Notes: generated by a model not told the origin, from the letters alone. 64,000 nucleotides of DNA from Streptomyces broussonetiae (GCF_009796285.1 NZ_CP047020.1:2790001-2854000); one strand, 5' to 3'. Positions 35,456 through 45,212 are shown, counted from the stretch's first letter. Translations and numbers: made by a program.

Positions 35456-36235
35456 ATGGGTGTCTCCCGTTCGTCCCCGGAAAAAGGGATTTCCGTGGTC
35501 ACCGTCGACTTCCCGCCGGTGAACGCGCTGCCGGTGCGCGGCTGGTTCGACCTGGCCGACGCGGTGCGCGAGTCCGGCCGCGACGCGGACGTCCGGTGCG
35601 TCGTACTGGCCGCCGAGGGCCGCGGTTTCAACGCAGGGGTGGACATCAAGGAGATACAGACGGCCGGGCAGCAGGCCCTGATCGGCGCCAACCACGGCTG
35701 CGCGCAGGCCTTCGCGGCGGTGTACGAGTGCGCGGTCCCCGTCGTCGCGGCGGTGCAGGGCTTCTGCCTGGGCGGCGGGATAGGCCTGGTGGGCAACGCG
35801 GACGCGATCGTGGCGAGCGCGGACGCCACCTTCGGCCTGCCCGAGCTGGACCGGGGCGCCCTGGGCGCCGCGACCCATCTGGCCCGGCTGGTCCCCCAGC
35901 ACCTGATGCGCGTCCTGTACTACACCGGTGGCACGGTGAGCGCCGCCGAGCTGCACCGGCACGGCTCGGTGTGGCAGGTGGTGCCCCGCGCGGAACTGCG
36001 GAACGCGGCACTGCGGCTGGCACACGAGATCGCCGCGAAGGACGGTCGGCTGCTGCGCATGGCGAAGGCCGCCATCAACGGCATCGACCCGGTCGACGTG
36101 CGCCGCAGTTACCGCTTCGAGCAGGGCTTCACCTTCGAGGCCAACCTCAGCGGACTGGCCGACCGGGTCCGCGACACGTTCGGGAAGGACGAGGCGTCCG
36201 CCAAGGACACCACGCCGGGCAAGGAGGGCGGATAG
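35456..36235 (+). CDS. echA20: Enoyl-CoA hydratase/isomerase family protein, EchA20-like ring hydrolase
   Basis: 259 residues of the crotonase superfamily. Visible: VVTVDFPPVNALPVRGWFDL, the oxyanion-hole segment VVLAAEGRGFNAGVDIKEIQ, and AVQGFCLGGGIGLVGNADAIVASADATFGLPELDRG. In mycobacteria EchA20 hydrolytically opens ring D of the HIP-CoA derivative rather than hydrating a double bond. The gene order echA20-ipdA-ipdB-ipdC is the same as there. An upstream in-frame ATG (35426) lies inside the predicted operator, so the ATG at 35456 (MGVSRSSPEKG) was preferred. Abuts ipdA (TAG then ATG). Confidence 0.85.
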   Translation: MGVSRSSPEKGISVVTVDFPPVNALPVRGWFDLADAVRESGRDADVRCVVLAAEGRGFNAGVDIKEIQTAGQQALIGANHGCAQAFAAVYECAVPVVAAVQGFCLGGGIGLVGNADAIVASADATFGLPELDRGALGAATHLARLVPQHLMRVLYYTGGTVSAAELHRHGSVWQVVPRAELRNAALRLAHEIAAKDGRLLRMAKAAINGIDPVDVRRSYRFEQGFTFEANLSGLADRVRDTFGKDEASAKDTTPGKEGG

Positions 36236-37087
36236 ATGGGCGACAAGACGATGACCGCCGACGAGGTGGTCGCCCGGCTGCGGACCGGCATGACCCTCGG
36301 CATCGGCGGCTGGGGGTCGAGGCGCAAGCCGATGGCGCTGGTCAGAGCCCTGCTGCGGACGGGCATCACGGACCTGACGGTCGTGTCGTACGGCGGCCCG
36401 GACGTCGGGATGCTGGCCGCGGCCGGCCGGATCCGCAAGCTGGTCACCGCCTTCGTCACCCTCGACTCGATCCCGCTGGAGCCGCACTACCGGTCGGCGC
36501 GCGAGCGGGCCGGGTTCGAGCTGACGGAGGTCGACGAGGGGATGTTCCTGTCGGGCCTGCGCGCGGCGGCGCACCGGCTGCCGTTCCTGCCGGTGCGGGC
36601 GGGCCTCGGCTCGGACGTCATGCGGATCAACCCCGGCCTGAGGACGGTCACTTCGCCGTACGAGGACGGGGAGACCCTCGTGGCCATGCCGGCCCTGCGG
36701 ATGGACGCGGCCCTGGTGCACGTGGGCCGCGCCGACCGGCTGGGCAACGGGCAGTGTCTGGGCCCGGACCCGTACTTCGACGACCTGTTCTGCGAGGCGG
36801 CGGACGCAGCCTACGTCTCCTGCGAACGGATCGTGGACACCGCCGAGCTGACCAAGGAGGCTCCCCCGCAGTCGCTCCTGCTCAAACGGCTCACGGTGAC
36901 CGGTGTGGTGGAGGCCCCGAGCGGCGCGCACTTCACCTCCTGCGCACCGGACTACGGCAGGGACGAGGCGTTCCAGCGGCTCTACGCGTCCACGCCCTGG
37001 CCGGACTTCGCCGGCAGGTTCCTGGGCGGGGACGAGGAGGCCTATCGGTCGGCGGTGCGGGAGTGGCGGAAGGAGCAGGAGCGATGA
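36236..37087 (+). CDS. ipdA: CoA-transferase-like ring-opening hydrolase, alpha subunit
   Basis: 283 residues, CoA-transferase alpha fold: EVVARLRTGMTLGIGGWGSRRKPMAL (glycine-rich CoA site), VVSYGGPDVGMLAAAGRIRKL, MDAALVHVGRADRLGNGQCLG. IpdAB in Mycobacterium tuberculosis is not a transferase but hydrolyses the last carbocyclic ring (ring C) of COCHEA-CoA. The GWGSRRKP segment and the adjoining IpdB and IpdC support the IpdA assignment over a generic 3-oxoacid CoA-transferase. Start ATG 36236 directly follows the echA20 stop; the stop overlaps ipdB (ATGA). Confidence 0.87.
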   Translation: MGDKTMTADEVVARLRTGMTLGIGGWGSRRKPMALVRALLRTGITDLTVVSYGGPDVGMLAAAGRIRKLVTAFVTLDSIPLEPHYRSARERAGFELTEVDEGMFLSGLRAAAHRLPFLPVRAGLGSDVMRINPGLRTVTSPYEDGETLVAMPALRMDAALVHVGRADRLGNGQCLGPDPYFDDLFCEAADAAYVSCERIVDTAELTKEAPPQSLLLKRLTVTGVVEAPSGAHFTSCAPDYGRDEAFQRLYASTPWPDFAGRFLGGDEEAYRSAVREWRKEQER

Positions 37088-37863
37088 GCACACCGGAGCC
37101 GACGGTCGCACGGGCCCCTCTTCCCCCGCCCACCCGGGCCGAGTACTGCGTGATCGCCTGTGCCGACGCCTGGCGCGGGGCCGGGGAGGTCCTGGCGAGC
37201 CCGATGGGCCTGATCCCCTCGCTGGGTGCGCGGCTGGCCCGGCTCACCTTCGCGCCGGACCTGCTGTTGACCGACGGCGAGGCCCTGCTGGTCGGTCCGG
37301 ACGGCACACCCGAGGGCTGGTTGCCCTACCGGCAGCATCTGGAGCTGGTCGCGGGCGGGCGCCGGCACGTGATGATGGGCGCGAGCCAGATCGACCGGTA
37401 CGGCAACCAGAACATCTCCTGCATCGGCGACTGGGCCCGCCCCCGCCGCCAGTTGCTCGGAATGCGCGGAGCACCGCTCAACACGCTGAACAATCCGACC
37501 AGTTACTGGATCCCGAGACACTCCCGGCGGGTGTTCGTGGAGCGGGTGGACGTGGTGTGCGGGGTGGGGTACGACCGGGCGGCCGGGCTGGGGAGCGCGG
37601 CCCGCTTCCACCACCTCGCCCGGGTGGTCTCCGACCTCGGCGTCTTCGACTTCGCGACCCCGGACCGCTCGATGCGGCCGGCCTCGCTGCATCCGGGGGT
37701 GAGTGTGGAGCAGGTACGGGAGGCGACGGGCTTCGCGCTCGCCGTGCCCGACGAGGTGCCCCGCACCCGGGAGCCCGAGACGGCGGAACTGCGGCTGATC
37801 CGCGAGGTGCTGGACCCGGACGGGGCGCGCGCCCGTGAGGTGCCGGAGGGGGTGACGGGGTGA
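37084..37863 (+). CDS. ipdB: CoA-transferase-like ring-opening hydrolase, beta subunit
   Basis: 259 residues. CoA-transferase beta fold with RAEYCVIACADAWRGAGEVL, LARLTFAPDLLLTDGEALLVG, MMGASQIDRYGNQNISCIGD and LGVFDFATPDRSMRPASLHPG. Works with IpdA as a heterotetramer. Cytoplasmic. Overlaps ipdA by 4 bases and ipdC by 4 bases (GTGA), so all three are translated together. Confidence 0.87.
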   Translation: MSTPEPTVARAPLPPPTRAEYCVIACADAWRGAGEVLASPMGLIPSLGARLARLTFAPDLLLTDGEALLVGPDGTPEGWLPYRQHLELVAGGRRHVMMGASQIDRYGNQNISCIGDWARPRRQLLGMRGAPLNTLNNPTSYWIPRHSRRVFVERVDVVCGVGYDRAAGLGSAARFHHLARVVSDLGVFDFATPDRSMRPASLHPGVSVEQVREATGFALAVPDEVPRTREPETAELRLIREVLDPDGARAREVPEGVTG

Positions 37864-38904
37864 GGGAGACCGCGCTGACCCGGCTGGTCGGCACACGCCA
37901 TCCGATCGTGCAGACCGGGATGGGCTGGGTGGCCGGCCCCCGGCTGGTCTCGGCGGCGGCGAACGCGGGCGCGCTCGGCATCCTGGCCTCCGCGACGATG
38001 ACACCGGACCGGTTGCGCGAGGCGATACGGGAGGTGCGGTCGCGTACCGACGCTCCGTTCGGGGTGAACCTGCGCGCCGACGCCGGTGATGCAGCCGACC
38101 GGGTGGAGATCATGCTGGCGGAGGGTGTCCGCGTGGCCTCCTTCGCGCTGGCTCCCTCGCGCGAGCTGATCGCCCGGCTCAAGGAGGCGGGGGTGGTCGT
38201 CATCCCGTCCGTCGGGGCGCGGCGGCACGCGGAGAAGGTGGCCGCGTGGGGTGCGGACGCGGTGATCGTGCAGGGCGGTGAGGGCGGCGGGCACACCGGC
38301 GAGGTGGCGACGAGCGTGCTGCTGCCGCAGGTGGTGGACGCGGTGCAGATACCGGTGGTGGCGGCGGGCGGTTTCTTCGACGGGCGCGGTCTGGTGGCGG
38401 CGCTGGCGTACGGGGCGGCCGGGGTGGCGATGGGCACGCGGTTCCTGCTCACCTCCGACTCGACCGTGCCGGACGCGGTGAAGGCCCGGTACCTGGCCGC
38501 GACGGTCCGGGACGTCACGGTCACCCGGGCGGTGGACGGCCTGCCGCACCGGATGCTGCGTACCGACCTGGTCGACGTGCTGGAGCGGTCGGGCCGCATC
38601 CGGGCTCTGGCCCACGCGGTGCGGAAGGCGGCCGGGTTCCGGCGGCTGTCGGGGCTCAGCCGGCGGGAGCTGGTCCGCGACGGCCTGGCCATGAAGCACG
38701 GAAAGGAGCTGACCTGGAGTCAGGTGCTGCTGGCGGCGAACACGCCGATGCTGCTCAAGTCCGCGATGGTGGACGGCCGTACGGATCTGGGGGTGATGGC
38801 GTCCGGGCAGGTCGCCGGGGTGATCGACGACCTGCCGTCGTGTGCTCAGCTGGTGGAGCGGATCGTGAAGGAGGCGGAGGAGGCGCTGACCGGGCTGGCG
38901 GGAC

Positions 38905-38921
<17 letters not shown>
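37860..38921 (+). CDS. ipdC: Nitronate-monooxygenase-fold CoA reductase IpdC
   Basis: 353-residue flavin TIM-barrel protein of the 2-nitropropane dioxygenase fold. Signatures: TRHPIVQTGMGWVAGPRLVSAAANAGALGILAS, FGVNLRADAGDAADR, VIVQGGEGGGHTGEVATSVLLPQVVDA, VPVVAAGGFFDGRGLVAALAYGAAGVAMGTRF. In mycobacteria IpdC is a flavin-dependent reductase acting in ring C/D degradation. The gene is GTG-started and overlaps ipdB by 4 bases; its 3' end overlaps the convergent fadA6 by 17 bp. End of the rightward echA20-ipdABC operon. Confidence 0.86.
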
Positions 38922-40062
<1,141 letters not shown>

Positions 40063-40102
40063 GGCAACTCCCACACAGGAAAGGGGTGTTACGGAAACGG
40101 TG

Positions 40103-40714
40103 TCACTCGCGTACGGCGATGCCGTCCAGCACCATCGACAGGTACTGGCGGGCGATCTCCTCGGGGCTGTGCTGCCCGCCGGGCCGGTACCAGGAGGCGG
40201 CGACCCAGACGGTGTCGCGGACGAAGCGGTAGGTGAGGCGGACGTCCAGGTCCGCGCGGAAGACACGCTCGGCGACTCCGCGCTCCAAAGTGGACAGCCA
40301 GGCCTTCTCGAACCGGCGCTGGGAGTCGGCGAGGAACGCGAACCGGTCCTGGGCGGCGAGCTGCCGGCTCTCCTTCTGGTAGATCGCGACGGCCGCGCGG
40401 TGCCGGTCGATCTCCCGGAAGGACTCGGTGACCAGCGCCTCGAGCGTCTCGCGGGGCCCGAGCCCGGAGGCCAGGACGGTGTCGTAGCCGTCCCACAGCT
40501 CGTCGAGGAAGGTCCGCAGGATCTCCTCGAGCATCGACTCCTTGGAGTCGAAGTGGTAGTACAGGCTGCCCGCGAGCATCCCGGCGTGGTCGGCGATCCT
40601 GCGGACGGTGGTGGCGTTGTAGCCGTGCTCGGCGAAAACCTCGGCGGCGGTGGTCAGGAGTTCGCCGCGCCGGGCCGCTGCCGGGGTCACCTGGGGCTTC
40701 TTCTTGGTCGGCAC
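40103..40714 (-). CDS. kstR2: TetR family repressor closely resembling KstR2
   Basis: 203 residues. N-terminal TetR helix-turn-helix: RRGELLTTAAEVFAEHGYNATTVRRIADHAG then GSLYYHFDSKESMLEEILR. The ligand domain carries stretches I recognise from mycobacterial KstR2: IYQKESRQLAAQDRF, ADLDVRLTYRFVRDT, WVAASWYRPGG. KstR2 represses the HIP operons and is released by HIP-CoA. Two matching palindromes lie at the two divergent promoters of this locus. The lysine-rich N terminus (MPTKKKPQVTP) is slightly longer than in mycobacteria. The family match is recalled, not searched, but is extensive. Confidence 0.85.
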   Translation of the reverse strand: MPTKKKPQVTPAAARRGELLTTAAEVFAEHGYNATTVRRIADHAGMLAGSLYYHFDSKESMLEEILRTFLDELWDGYDTVLASGLGPRETLEALVTESFREIDRHRAAVAIYQKESRQLAAQDRFAFLADSQRRFEKAWLSTLERGVAERVFRADLDVRLTYRFVRDTVWVAASWYRPGGQHSPEEIARQYLSMVLDGIAVRE

Positions 40715-40744
40715 GGACCCATTCTGGTCCCCGGCCCCGGTTGC

Positions 40745-41530
40745 CTAGGCATGCTGGCTGCTGACGGCGACGACCTCGCCGGTCATGTACGAGGAGTAGC
40801 CGGACGCCAGGAACACGATCACATTGGCCACTTCCCAAGGCTCGGCGTACCGCCCGAAGGCCTCCTGCCCGGTCAGCTGTTCCAGCAGTTCGGCCGAGGT
40901 GACCTTCACCAGGTGGGGGTGCATGGCGAGGCTGGGGGCCACCGCGTTGACCCGGACGCCGTAGGCGGCGGCCTCGATCGCCGCACACCGGGTCAGCGCC
41001 ATCACTCCGGCCTTGGCGGCGGCGTAGTGCGCCTGCCCGGCCTGGGCGCGCCAGCCGACGACGGAGGCGTTGTTGACGATCACCCCGCGGCCGGTCTCCC
41101 GCATGGCCCGCAGAGCGGCGCGGGTGCAGCGGAACGTGCCGTTCAGAGTGACGTCCAGGACGCGGGACCACTGCGCGTCGGTCATGTCGACGAGGTCCGA
41201 AGTACCGCCCAGACCCGCGTTGTTGACGACGATGTCGAGCCTGCCGTGCTCGTGCACGGCGGTCTCGAACAGGGTGCTCACCTGCGCCTCGTCGGTGACG
41301 TCGCACGGCACCGCCGCCACCCGGCCCGGGAACTTGCGGGCCAGCTCGGCCTCGTGCTCCTTGAGCCGGCGCGTGTGCGCGTCACTGATCAGCACGCGCG
41401 CGCCCTCCTCCAGGAAGCGGTACGCGGTCGCCCCGCCGATGCCGGCGCCGGCCGCCGCGGTGATGACGGCACTGCGGCCCCGGAGCAGTCCGTGCCCGGG
41501 CACGTAGGCCGGGCTCTCGACGCCTGTCAT
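40745..41530 (-). CDS. ipdF: Short-chain dehydrogenase IpdF-like
   Basis: 261 residues. SDR with an unusual cofactor loop AVITAAAGAGIGGATAYRFLE (TAAAGAGIG instead of TGxxxGIG), as in the IpdF group; NNAG motif DIVVNNAGLGGTSDL; catalytic Ser-Tyr-Lys in NNASVVGWRAQAGQAHYAAAKAG. In mycobacteria IpdF oxidises 5-OH-HIP-CoA. It lies 30 bp upstream of the repressor gene on the same strand, forming ipdF-kstR2-fadA6, and is divergent from the acyl-CoA dehydrogenase genes across operator site 2. Start ATG 41530. Confidence 0.86.
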   Translation of the reverse strand: MTGVESPAYVPGHGLLRGRSAVITAAAGAGIGGATAYRFLEEGARVLISDAHTRRLKEHEAELARKFPGRVAAVPCDVTDEAQVSTLFETAVHEHGRLDIVVNNAGLGGTSDLVDMTDAQWSRVLDVTLNGTFRCTRAALRAMRETGRGVIVNNASVVGWRAQAGQAHYAAAKAGVMALTRCAAIEAAAYGVRVNAVAPSLAMHPHLVKVTSAELLEQLTGQEAFGRYAEPWEVANVIVFLASGYSSYMTGEVVAVSSQHA

Positions 41531-41546
41531 AGAGCCACGCTAACCT

Positions 41547-41564
41547 ACCAAACACTTGTTAGGG
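41547..41564. promoter_or_regulatory. KstR2-like operator, site 2
   Basis: ACCAAACACTTGTTAGGG. On the minus strand the core AACAAGTGTTTGGT matches the mycobacterial KstR2 consensus AnCAAGnnCTTGnT with one mismatch. It lies between ipdF (start 41530) and the first acyl-CoA dehydrogenase gene (start 41569), so it can control both. Confidence 0.78.
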
Positions 41565-41568
41565 AAGG

Positions 41569-42720
41569 ATGGTGACGGTGGTGGACCTCTCCCATTCCCC
41601 GGCCGACGAGGAGTTTCGTGCCGAAGCCCGGGCCTGGCTGGAGGCGCATGTGCCACGCACCGCGCTGCCGTCCCTGGAGACGGCAGCGGGCTTCGCGGCC
41701 CACCGCGCGTGGGAGGCCGAACTGGCCGCGGACCGCTGGTCGGTGGTGTCCTGGCCGGAGCGGTACGGCGGCCGGGACGCCGGTCTGCTGCGCTGGCTGG
41801 TCTTCGAGGAGGAGTACTGGGCGGCGGGCGCACCGGGCCGGGTCGGGCAGAACGGTGTCAGCCTGCTTGCGCCGACGCTCTTCGACCACGGCACACAGGA
41901 GCAACGCGCGCGCGTGCTGCCCCCGATGGCGAGCGGCGAGGTGGTCTGGGCGCAGGCCTGGTCCGAGCCGGAGGCGGGCTCCGACCTGGCCTCGCTCACC
42001 TCCCGTGCGGTCAGGACGGACGGCGGCTGGCTGCTTCGCGGCGCGAAGACCTGGTCCTCGCGGGCGGCCTTCGCCGACCGGGCCTTCGGCCTGTTCCGCA
42101 GCCACCCCGATGCCCCGAAACCCCATCAGGGGCTCACCTACCTGATGTTCGACCTGCGGTCCCCCGGTGTCACCGTCCGTCCGATCGGGCGCCTGGACGG
42201 CAAACCGGCCTTCGCGGAGCTGTTCCTGGACGACGTGTTCGTGCCGGACGAGGACATGATCGGCGAGCCGGGCCAGGGCTGGCGGATCGCGATGTCCACG
42301 GCCGGCAACGAACGCGGGCTCACCCTGCGCTCCCCGGGCCGCTTCCTCGCCGCCGCCGCCCGGCTGGCCGGACTCTGGCGGGCGCGCGGCTGCCCGGAGC
42401 ACGCACGCACGCGCGTGGCCGACGCGCTGATCGGTGCCCGCTCCTACCAGCTGTTCACGTACGCGGCCGCCTCCCGCTTCCTGGACGGCGCCCGGATCGG
42501 CCCGGAGTCCAGCATGAACAAGGTGTTCTGGTCCGAGCTGGACCTCGCCCTGCACGAGACGGCGCTCGATCTGCTGGACGGCGAGGGCGAGTGGGCGGAC
42601 ACCGACTGGGCCGAGGGCTACGTCTTCTCGCTCGCCGGACCCATCTACGCGGGCACCAACGAGATCCAGCGGGACATCATCGCCGAGCGGCTGCTCGGCC
42701 TGCCGAAGGGACGGCGCTGA
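41569..42720 (+). CDS. Acyl-CoA dehydrogenase, large subunit (FadE30/FadE31-like)
   Basis: 383 residues. ACAD pattern: HSPADEEFRAEARAWLEAHVP at the N terminus, YGGRDAGLLRWLVFEEEYW, the FAD/substrate segment WAQAWSEPEAGSDLASLTSRAV, and the C-terminal YAGTNEIQRDIIAERLLGLP. In steroid pathways such dehydrogenases form alpha2beta2 heterotetramers encoded by adjacent genes; the 1-base stop/start overlap with the next gene supports that. Which HIP intermediate it oxidises cannot be read from sequence. The ATG at 41569 touches the Shine-Dalgarno GGGAAGG, so translation may really begin at GTG 41578 or 41581 (VVDLSHSP). Confidence 0.84.
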   Translation: MVTVVDLSHSPADEEFRAEARAWLEAHVPRTALPSLETAAGFAAHRAWEAELAADRWSVVSWPERYGGRDAGLLRWLVFEEEYWAAGAPGRVGQNGVSLLAPTLFDHGTQEQRARVLPPMASGEVVWAQAWSEPEAGSDLASLTSRAVRTDGGWLLRGAKTWSSRAAFADRAFGLFRSHPDAPKPHQGLTYLMFDLRSPGVTVRPIGRLDGKPAFAELFLDDVFVPDEDMIGEPGQGWRIAMSTAGNERGLTLRSPGRFLAAAARLAGLWRARGCPEHARTRVADALIGARSYQLFTYAAASRFLDGARIGPESSMNKVFWSELDLALHETALDLLDGEGEWADTDWAEGYVFSLAGPIYAGTNEIQRDIIAERLLGLPKGRR

Positions 42721-43718
42721 TGCGCTTCCTGCCCGACACCGAACAGCTCGCCTTCGCCGGCTCGCTGCACGCGATGCTGACGGCCGCGGACACTCCGACG
42801 GTGATCCGCGAGTGGAGCGGCGGCGACCACACGCGCGGGCGTGCGCTGTGGCACCGGGTGGCCGAGGCGGGGGTGTTCGGCCTGACGGTGCCGCAGGAGC
42901 GGGGCGGGCTGGGCCGGCATCCGGTGGAACTGGCGCTGGCCTTCGTGGAGTTGGGACGGCATGCGATGCCGGGCCCGCTGGTGGAGACGGTGGCGGCGGC
43001 CGTGCTCCTCCAGGACCCTGCACTCGCGCGGCGCTTCTTGCCGGGGCTCCTGGCGGGGACCGAACTCGCGACCGTGGCGACGGCCCCCGGCGGCTCCGTC
43101 CGCGACGCCGCTGCCGTCCCCCTCGCCCTCGACGCCGACACGGCCGGCCTTCGTCTGGCCCTCGCCCCCGACGGACTGCGTCTGGCCTCGCCCGCGGGCC
43201 CGCCGCGCCGCTCCCTCGACCCCGCCCGCCGCCTGACCCCGCTCCTCCCGGATGGTGAACTGCTCAGCCCCCGCCCGCCGTACGACCTCGCCCTGACCTG
43301 GGCCCGGCTGGCCACCGCCGCCCAGGCGCTCGGTGTCGGGCTGGCGCTTGTCGACCGCACGGTGGAGTACGTCCGCCGACGCACCCAGTTCGGCGTCCCC
43401 GTCGGCTCCTTCCAGGCGGTCAAGCACCGCCTGGCCGACACCGCGACGGCCCTGGAGTTCGCCCGCCCCCTGCTGTTCGGGGCGGCGCTCTCCCTGCACC
43501 CGGGGGACGTGGCCGCCGCCAAGCTCAAGTCGTGCGAGGCGGCCTACACAGCGGCGCGCACGGCGCTGCAGCTGCACGGCGCGATCGGCTACACCGCGGA
43601 GTACGACCTGTCCCTGTGGCTGACCAAGGCCCGCGCCCTGCGCACCGCCTGGGGCACGCCCGAGGAGTGCCGGGAGCTGTTCCTCGAGGACGCGCTCAAG
43701 GGACCCGCAGGCGGGTGA
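42720..43718 (+). CDS. Acyl-CoA dehydrogenase, small subunit (FadE32/FadE33-like)
   Basis: 332 residues, shorter than a stand-alone ACAD (~380). N-terminal MRFLPDTEQLAFAGSLHAML, then GVFGLTVPQERGGLGRHPVE, and the C-terminal helical core VEYVRRRTQFGVPVGSFQAVKHRLADTA and ALQLHGAIGYTAEYDLSLWL, where the usual H-GG-G segment is kept. The middle beta domain is shortened, as in the smaller partner of heterotetrameric steroid ACADs. ATG overlaps the stop of the preceding gene by one base (TGATG). Last gene of the operon. Confidence 0.82.
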   Translation: MRFLPDTEQLAFAGSLHAMLTAADTPTVIREWSGGDHTRGRALWHRVAEAGVFGLTVPQERGGLGRHPVELALAFVELGRHAMPGPLVETVAAAVLLQDPALARRFLPGLLAGTELATVATAPGGSVRDAAAVPLALDADTAGLRLALAPDGLRLASPAGPPRRSLDPARRLTPLLPDGELLSPRPPYDLALTWARLATAAQALGVGLALVDRTVEYVRRRTQFGVPVGSFQAVKHRLADTATALEFARPLLFGAALSLHPGDVAAAKLKSCEAAYTAARTALQLHGAIGYTAEYDLSLWLTKARALRTAWGTPEECRELFLEDALKGPAGG

Positions 43719-43866
43719 GCGAGGTACGGGCGCCCTGCAGCCGGGCGATGCGCTCCTCGATGCCCTCTGCCGCTCGAGCAGCACCGGCGCCGGACAGGGC
43801 TCGGCCTCCGCCGCGCTGCCGCACACGCAGTCCAGCAGGTCGAGCGGACCGACGCCGGGGCGTGCG
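43696..43866 (-). pseudogene. C-terminal remnant of a MerR-type regulator
   Basis: The minus strand encodes GVGPLDLLDCVCGSAAEAEPCPAP and LLER, then after a one-base loss (CTCGAGCGGCAGAGGGC, near 43775) continues in the next frame as EGIEERIARLQGARTSLTRL ending at TGA 43696-43698. A cysteine pair followed by LLER..IEERIARLQ..R..L is what the dimerisation helix of MerR regulators looks like. The N-terminal DNA-binding domain is absent: the adjoining sequence is the 3' end of the VWA gene. It also overlaps the end of the acyl-CoA dehydrogenase gene by 23 bp. Confidence 0.5.
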
Positions 43867-44595
43867 TCAGGCGGGAGGTGTGACGATCCCGGCGGCGCGT
43901 GCGGCCTCGAGCCACCGCGGGAACTCGGCGACGAGCCGGTCGTACAGCTCGGCGTCGGACAGGCGGCGCGGGTCCCGGCCGGCGTGGAAGAAGCCGGCGT
44001 TGTCCACGATCCGCTTGCCGGGCACGGCCAGCTCGTCCAGTTTCCGCAGGAAGTCGAACTGCTTGCCGTCCGGGTCGCCGAAGCCGACGAACTGCCAGAA
44101 CAGCGGCAGTCTGGCCGCCTTGCACAGATACCGTTCGGCGGCGGGCCTGCTGATCGGGCCGCCGTCGGTCTGGAAGACGACGAGGGCGGGGTCGGTGGCG
44201 CCGCTGTCCAGGTAGTGGTCGATGACGGTGTCCATCGCCAGGTGATAGCTGGTCCTGCCCATGTGCCCGAGCCCGGCCACGATCCGTTCGACGGCGCCCT
44301 CGTGCCCGTCGAGGGTGATGTCGCTGAGCGCGTCGATGTCGGTGGAGAAGAACACCACCGGCACCCGCCCGTCGTCGTCCAGGTGCGCGGACAGGCCGAG
44401 CACCCGGTCGGCGAGCGTCTGCACGCTGCCGTCCTGGTAGTACGGGCGCATGGAGCCGGAGTGATCGACCACGAGGTAGACGGCTGCGCGCAGCCCGTCC
44501 AGGCCGTTCCTGCGCAGGCAGACCCCTGCGGTCTTGTACAGGCTGACCAGCGCGGGCGCGGTCTCCTCCACCTTGCGCAGACTGATCGCGGCCAT
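43867..44595 (-). CDS. VWA-domain protein (TerF/TerY-like)
   Basis: 242 residues dominated by a von Willebrand factor A domain. The MIDAS motif DHSGSM lies in VYLVVDHSGSMRPYYQDG; further metal-site residues are in GLGHMGRTSYHLAMDTV and LVVFQTDGGPISRPAA. It resembles the VWA proteins of Streptomyces tellurite-resistance (ter) loci, which are cytoplasmic. No other ter genes are adjacent, so its partner is unknown. There is no signal peptide or membrane segment. Start ATG 44595 with GGGGGACC upstream. Confidence 0.82.
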   Translation of the reverse strand: MAAISLRKVEETAPALVSLYKTAGVCLRRNGLDGLRAAVYLVVDHSGSMRPYYQDGSVQTLADRVLGLSAHLDDDGRVPVVFFSTDIDALSDITLDGHEGAVERIVAGLGHMGRTSYHLAMDTVIDHYLDSGATDPALVVFQTDGGPISRPAAERYLCKAARLPLFWQFVGFGDPDGKQFDFLRKLDELAVPGKRIVDNAGFFHAGRDPRRLSDAELYDRLVAEFPRWLEAARAAGIVTPPA

Positions 44596-45105
44596 GGTCC
44601 CCCTTCGTGCCGGTGCCCGTGGCCGAGCCTACGCGAGCACCCACGGGCACCGGGGCCGCGCGGGTCGACCGTACGGCGCGCTGCACGAGCGCACCGCCGG
44701 CTGGACCGAGGCCCATCTCGAAGGCCCACCTCGAAGGCCGGCCTCGAAGGCCCTCCTCGACGGTCCACCTCGAAGGCTCACCTCGAAGGCCCACGTCGTG
44801 GGCTGCATCCTGCGCTCGCAGGCCTGGGGCTCGCCGGCCGCCCGCCTCCCCTTCGGCGATCCCGGGGCACGCTCCGTCCGGTCGCCGTCGAAGGCCGCGT
44901 CCGGTCGTCCGGTCGTCGCAGCCGGCCATGTGCACGGCCGTGGCTGGATGCGGGCCGTGGGGTGCCCACGCCCGCGCTCTTCGAGGACCGGCACATCCGC
45001 GGCGACCGGAGCAGGGCCGCCGTCCTACCGTCCGGGCCGGGGCGTCACCACGCGCGGTCCGCCGGCCGGCGTCCCCTGCGAGTGACCACCGCGCGCGGAC
45101 ATGCA
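44596..45105. other. Gene-poor region between the VWA gene and gltD
   Basis: About 510 bp with no convincing gene. Open frames exist on both strands, but their codon use and low-complexity products (LEGPPRRP-like repeats) come from a 13-bp tandem repeat at 44717-44794. The VWA promoter must lie at the left end. Confidence 0.5.
44717..44794. repeat. Six tandem copies of a 13-bp unit
   Basis: Consensus CTCGAAGGCCCAC repeated without spacers at 44717, 44730, 44743, 44756, 44769 and 44782. The first and last copies are identical; the others differ at one to three positions. Thirteen is not a multiple of three, so the array is not coding sequence in a single frame. Each unit carries TCGA and AAGGCC. 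Confidence 0.85.
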
Positions 45106-45150
45106 ACGACGCCTGCCCAGGTGTCCGGTCGGGGACGGGGCAGGCGTCGT
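45106..45150 (-). terminator. Terminator of the gltBD operon
   Basis: ACGACGCCTGCCC (45106-45118) pairs perfectly with GGGCAGGCGTCGT (45138-45150); the 19-base loop can form an inner GTCC/GGAC pairing. Lies about 63 bp after the gltD stop on the minus strand. Confidence 0.65.
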
Positions 45151-45212
45151 CAGTGTTCCGCACGCCGTTGTGCGGGACGTCTGTGGCGGGACCTGCGGGG
45201 TCCCGGGTGCCG

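Noticed and set aside
44717..44794. CRISPR array
   Set aside because: Repeats are directly adjacent 13-mers with no spacers and no cas genes nearby.
44629..44994. 121-codon minus-strand frame through the 13-bp repeat
   Set aside because: Product is an artefact of the tandem repeat with Arg/Pro-rich flanks and no ribosome binding site.
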